This document shows, piece after piece, positions 60,048 to 64,000 of a stretch of 64,000 nt of DNA. Under the pieces are notes generated by a model, which searched no databases, was not told where the DNA came from, and worked only from the letters and a program-made list of their open reading frames with translations. A program made the translations under genes and the position numbers. The DNA lies in assembly GCA_029204225.1 (NCBI GenBank), contig CM055094.1:9593234-9657233 (forward strand), given 5' to 3'. Source of the stretch: Diphasiastrum complanatum. Its lineage: Eukaryota; Streptophyta; Lycopodiopsida; Lycopodiales; Lycopodiaceae. How positions within the stretch are numbered: the stretch's first letter is position 1; each line of letters begins with the position of its first letter.

Positions 60048-60737
60048 TAAACTTACATACACTTTTATGCATATATTATTGGTGGAACTTGCTAAATAAT
60101 AATTGGACCCAATTGTTAGACCTCAAACTTGTCAAGAAATCATAACCAATATCCTTACACTATGTGTCCATAATCTTGTGATGGTCTACAATTCAACTAT
60201 TTTTGTGAATAGAGGTTTATTAAAAGCTCAAGGAACAATATATGCTCATAGATTTCAATATCATGAATCATGATACACTTGATGAATCAATATTTACTAT
60301 TTGATTTGGTTGGTAGAGAGGAATTATTTTTTCCACTCCCCACACTCACCGGCTAAGACAATGAAGATTGAACATGCAAGAATACTGAGCTTTTCTTTTA
60401 ACAAACTGATATCTCAGTCGTTTATTCCAACACACCGACAATGGTGTATACAACCATTTGTAGTCTACCAATCTTTCTCTATTTGGCATACTATTTGCCT
60501 AATGGTAATGCCTAATGCCAAAAGACTATGTGTATTAAAGGGAATAAAATCGCACCCCATAATTCATAAACTCTAATCTGCTTATACGTAACCTTCGCCC
60601 CTGAACCATTGATCTGTCTCTCACTCTCTTAATACAAGTTTTCATGTATTTGATTGTTTCCCAATGTTTGATATAAAACCTGATGGTTTTTTGTTCCAAT
60701 TTTTGCAGGTGTTGTATTTGAGGGAGTGATTCCATGA

Positions 60738-61617
60738 TATGGACACTCCCGAGTGTGTGTGAAGCAACCCTTCATACATCACTTCAGAGGGTGAGAGCCA
60801 GTCTGCAGGAAGGAAGAGGTTGAATAGGAAGCGACAAGCAGTGCGTAGGGCGTTGTCACTTGCACCTATAGTTCGTGTCGTTGAGGAGGCAACATGTTCG
60901 ACCGCAAGTTTGGTTTCAAACTTGCAAAGTGTCGAGCACATTGTGATTGTTGGTGTCAGTGGTGTGGGTAGTTCATGAAGGTTTGTCACGCCAGAGCACG
61001 TGCATGGCAATGCCATGTATAGAACACCGGAGTTGGAGTCTAGGTCAGAGAGGAAGAGTAGATTAGAGCGGAGGAGAAGAGCAAAGATGAGGCTTCTCCC
61101 TCATGAGTTGGAGCAGGTTCAGCAGGGTGTTCATAGGGATGTAGTTGATTCAGCCACCATTGTGAATATTGATGATGACACTCCTCTTAGAGTAGTTGTT
61201 GGTTTGCCTATGAGAGGGTTAGAGTTTGAGGAGGATGTTACACCGAGAAGTTTGGGAGAGAGGTCGATCACACAGGTCTGGTCACCTATGAGAGGAGTAG
61301 AGACAAGAGAGGCAAAATTGTTGATGTCTTTAGGTGCATATTCGACTTTTGTAGAGGTGGTTACACCCGAGGAGGTGCGTAACCACCCGTCGTATAGGAC
61401 ACCTGAGGCCGAGTCTAGATCAGCTAGGACTAAAAGGTTGAGGTGTAGATACTATGCGAAGAGGAGGTTTTTAGGTAGAGGTGGTCCACCAGCACACCGT
61501 GTTACGCCCGAGGAGGTGCGTAATCACCCGTCATATAGGACTCCAGAGGCAGAGTCTAGATCAGCTAGAGGTAGACGACAGAGGCGTATGTGCGGTCGAA
61601 GTTCTCTCGTAGTATAG
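60738..61617 (+). CDS. Protein with repeated TPE-type basic motifs
   Basis: After a good splice acceptor (TTTTTGCAG, 60702-60710) the sequence encodes four versions of one motif. They are SNPSYITSEGESQSAGRKRL, TPEHVHGNAMYRTPELESRS ERKSRLERRR, then TPEEVRNHPSYRTPEAESRS ARTKRLR and TPEEVRNHPSYRTPEAESRS ARGRRQRR (spaces added for reading). Between them are acidic linkers such as DDDTPLRVVVGLPMRGLEF. One stop near 60977 separates the first motif from an open frame 61000-61617. Basic repeats of this 'T-P-E-x-x-x-x-R' style occur in Helitron-linked and other plant transposon proteins, but I cannot assign it. It may be the last exon of a gene or part of an element; a second copy is at the window end. 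Confidence 0.45.
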
Positions 61618-62389
61618 CCCTTCCGCCTGTCAACAAAGGTTAGATCACTGGATAGGTGCCTAACTATGCATAGATGCTACTTTTAGTTGATTTCCTACTT
61701 TCTCCCTTAACTCTACTCACCACTATACTACTCCTCTTTAACTCTATTCCTCTACACTAACATTCATCATAGTTTTGGTTGAAGAGAAGGAATGGAGAAG
61801 AAGAGATTGAGAAGAGAAGAGACAGAGAGAGATAGAGAGTGAGGGTGGAGGTTAGCCCAAATGCTCATTATGCTTGCTAATAGAAAAACATTCACTATGG
61901 CAAACAAATAACATGGAAATAGAAAGCAATGGAAAACACAATCAAGAGCAATAGCAAGTAGTGAATAGCAAATGAGGATGCTTCTCTTCCAAAAATGGTA
62001 GAGTTTCCTCCTTCTCATTAAGCATGGAAATAGTGTACAAATGGTGCCTTTTAATAAAATGAGGAAGGCCCTTGCCCCTCAATCTTATTGGCTAATATTC
62101 ACAATGATCTTATCCATTCATCTTGGACCCAACTTGATCCAAGGGTCCACAAAAAGTACATTAGAAATCACAAGATTCATGTGAGTCCCAATTTGGACCC
62201 AACTCTAAAAAGTGATTTCTAAGTTTAAAAATGACATTGGGTCTCTAGTTTTATTTTAATTACAAGGCCCAAGTCAAGTTTATTTTATTTACAACTTCAA
62301 TTGCGTGCTCATTGGGCCATGCGCTTATACACGTAGGATGCCATGCCCTCGCAACACATTTTATTGGAGGATTTTATTTATTTACACTT

Positions 62390-63825
62390 TGTTGGGAATA
62401 CCCCCAACAGGACCCACGGCCTGAAGTAGTGCCGGTCCCTCGGCACTCTGCCGGTTTAGTAGAGCATTCTCTTGGACCACCTTTGGTGGATGAGATAGCC
62501 CGTAACGTCTTCCATGAAGTTGAGACGGTCCAGTTTCTTCGAGTCTTTTGGCATGTGGAAGGACTTGTGGACTCCTGTCAGCCATTCCTGATCCACCCAT
62601 GCTTGGAATCGTTTCGTCCAGGGATTTCCAAAGAATGCAGCTCGGTAATATACGCGAGTGACTGGCAGCTAATCTTCGACTTTGTCGAAAGCGAGCGCCT
62701 TATTTGGATCAAAAAATATGGAGAGAAGGAAATCATCTCATTTTGCTTCAATGCCCATTAAATATTCTAAGTCTCGGGCGTAAGTGGTTGTCGCGCAGAC
62801 TGTGGGATTGGGGCAATTGATGTAGTGACTGGCGAATGCGGAGAGAGCCCTTCTGGCATCTACATCCATTGTCCACCCATATTCGGATTTGATGATTGGC
62901 CAGTTGAAATTGTTGAGTGTGATCTGGTTCAGAGGAGTGCCACATTCCGCCCATTTGGATCTTCTTGGACATGGCAGGAAATGCGTGTTCACCCGTAACT
63001 GTTGCGGACTCGTCACGTTAGTCCTGATGGTCGCAGGGTCTCTCTTAAATAAATGTTGTCGCCACTCCGGTTGTGGTTGGAGGGCGGGTAAGGCTTGCAG
63101 TTCTTTTCCCTTGATGGTCTGAGTTGAGAATGACATCTGCCAACCGCCTCTTGATGACTTGTGGGGATATTTGGATAAAAATTCATTGATGTTCTCCTCC
63201 ACGGACTTCGGTCTTCGGAAGGCCCGGCTGGCAGATATTGTACGCGATCCTTTGGATGATGTTGCTCGGCCCTGGCTGGTGGTTGCGCCTTGGCTCTGGT
63301 CTCGCGTCTCAGTGGCCGCATCTGTCTGCCTTTGGTCTTGGCCTTCGGACTCTTGATCTGGTTGAAATCCCCTTGCTGCCTGTTGGCTCTAATCTTGGCT
63401 GGTACTAGCTTGTGCAGCGTCAAAATTAGGTGGCGGTGGGATTACCGCGGGGTGGGCTGGGCCTTCGTTTCCATGTATTTTTGGCACGCCTTGAGGGCTT
63501 GCTTGGCCTGGGTGAGCTCTTGCGTTGCGCTTGCCCGATACTTATTGAACTCCGCCTGGTAGCTGTTGGCGGTTTGGCTATAAATCTGCACCTGATGTCG
63601 TAGAAGATTCATCTCTGATTGGGAAAGCGGCCTTGTGTCCAGTGCAACTTGAGCTAACCAGACGAGCTTCTCATCTTGTAAGTCTTTGACCTCCGTCCCC
63701 AGGCACGTGTTCTCTGCTTCCAAAAGTGTAAGTTGCGTCTGGATGGGGGAAGGCCGTTGGGATGCTTCGGTTTGAAGCTCCCACACCTTTGTGGAGGCCT
63801 CAGTCAGGTTCAGCAGGGTGTTCAT
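62390..63825 (-). pseudogene. GC-richer gag-like unit
   Basis: Three minus-strand frames follow each other. 63825-63442 is a coiled-coil protein (TQLTLLEAENTCLGTEVKDL, SQTANSYQAEFNKYRASATQ). 63423-63013 is a basic, Pro/Arg-rich linker. 63202-62738 has CGTPLNQITLNNFNWPIIKS and MDVDARRALSAFASHYINCP. Below 62738 another frame gives RAAFFGNPWTKRFQAW. Coiled coil, basic linker and a Trp-rich domain are the kind of order seen in retroelement gag proteins, but no protease or RT is present. Base composition is clearly GC-richer than the surroundings. It interrupts or adjoins the repeated TPE gene. Confidence 0.35.
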
Positions 63826-64000
63826 AGGGATGTAGTTGATTCAGCCACCATTGCGAGTATTGATGATGACACTCCTCTTGGAGTAGATGTTGGTTTGTCT
63901 ATGAGAGGGTTAGAGTTTGAGGAGGATGTTACACTGAGAAGTTTGGGAGTAGGGTCGATCACACAGGTCTGCTCACCTATGAGAGGAGTAGAGTCAAGAG
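63803..64000 (+). pseudogene. Second partial copy of the TPE-motif gene
   Basis: From CAGGTTCAGCAGGGTGTTCA the sequence repeats 61111-61310 with few differences, for example GATGTAGTTGATTCAGCCAC and CACCTATGAGAGGAGTAGAG. It starts abruptly inside the gene at 63803, directly after the gag-like unit, and runs off the window. Confidence 0.85.

Overview
The window looks like nuclear DNA of a land plant with a large, repeat-choked, AT-rich genome. The signs are Ty1/copia and Ty3/gypsy retrotransposon remains with initiator-tRNA-Met primer sites, a plant-type CACTA transposon end, degenerate CCCTAAA telomere-type sequence, GT-AG introns and long CT microsatellites. A fern or other large-genome lineage would fit, but nothing in the sequence fixes the species.

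The most striking content is a multigene block present twice in opposite orientation. Copy A (about 2.44-15.75 kb) reads: gene 1 (+), gene 2 (-), a histone H3-like gene (+), and a DUF7869-type DDE transposase-like gene (+). Copy B (about 57.05 down to 47.86 kb) has the same four genes in the same order and relative orientation, as an inverted copy. Gene 1 is a transposase-like protein with a CxxC motif. Gene 2 is an unrecognised protein whose single intron is at the same place in both copies. Gene 2 and the H3 gene are divergent, and in both copies their intergenic region has two outward-facing TATA boxes around an array of CACGTG/CACATG boxes. The copies are strongly diverged and both are damaged, so this is not a recent segmental duplication. 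I infer an undescribed family of large mobile elements that carries its own histone H3 variant. Element ends were not established.

The one clear ordinary host gene is a p24-delta (emp24/GOLD) cargo receptor on the minus strand (19617-22729). It has four exons with good splice sites and an intact 213-residue frame.

Other regions: 0-2.4 kb holds gypsy gag, integrase and associated ORF remains that truncate copy A. 7.7-13 kb holds a gag-like scrap, a copia RNase H scrap, degenerate telomere-type repeats and A-rich DNA. 16.6-19.1 kb has two tandem repeats. 24.7-37.9 kb is a nest of copia elements, including two copies in which RT (and in one copy also integrase) is replaced by a shared foreign reading frame. 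39.2-42.6 kb is the 3' half of a CACTA element, inserted beside copia RT/RNase H remains (42.6-44.9 kb). 46.7-47.85 kb is a tandem array of about 480-bp units. 58.3-59.0 kb is a copia gag remnant. 60.7-64 kb contains a gene with repeated TPE motifs, a GC-richer gag-like unit on the minus strand, and a second partial copy of the TPE gene.

No tRNA, rRNA, CRISPR or organellar genes were seen.
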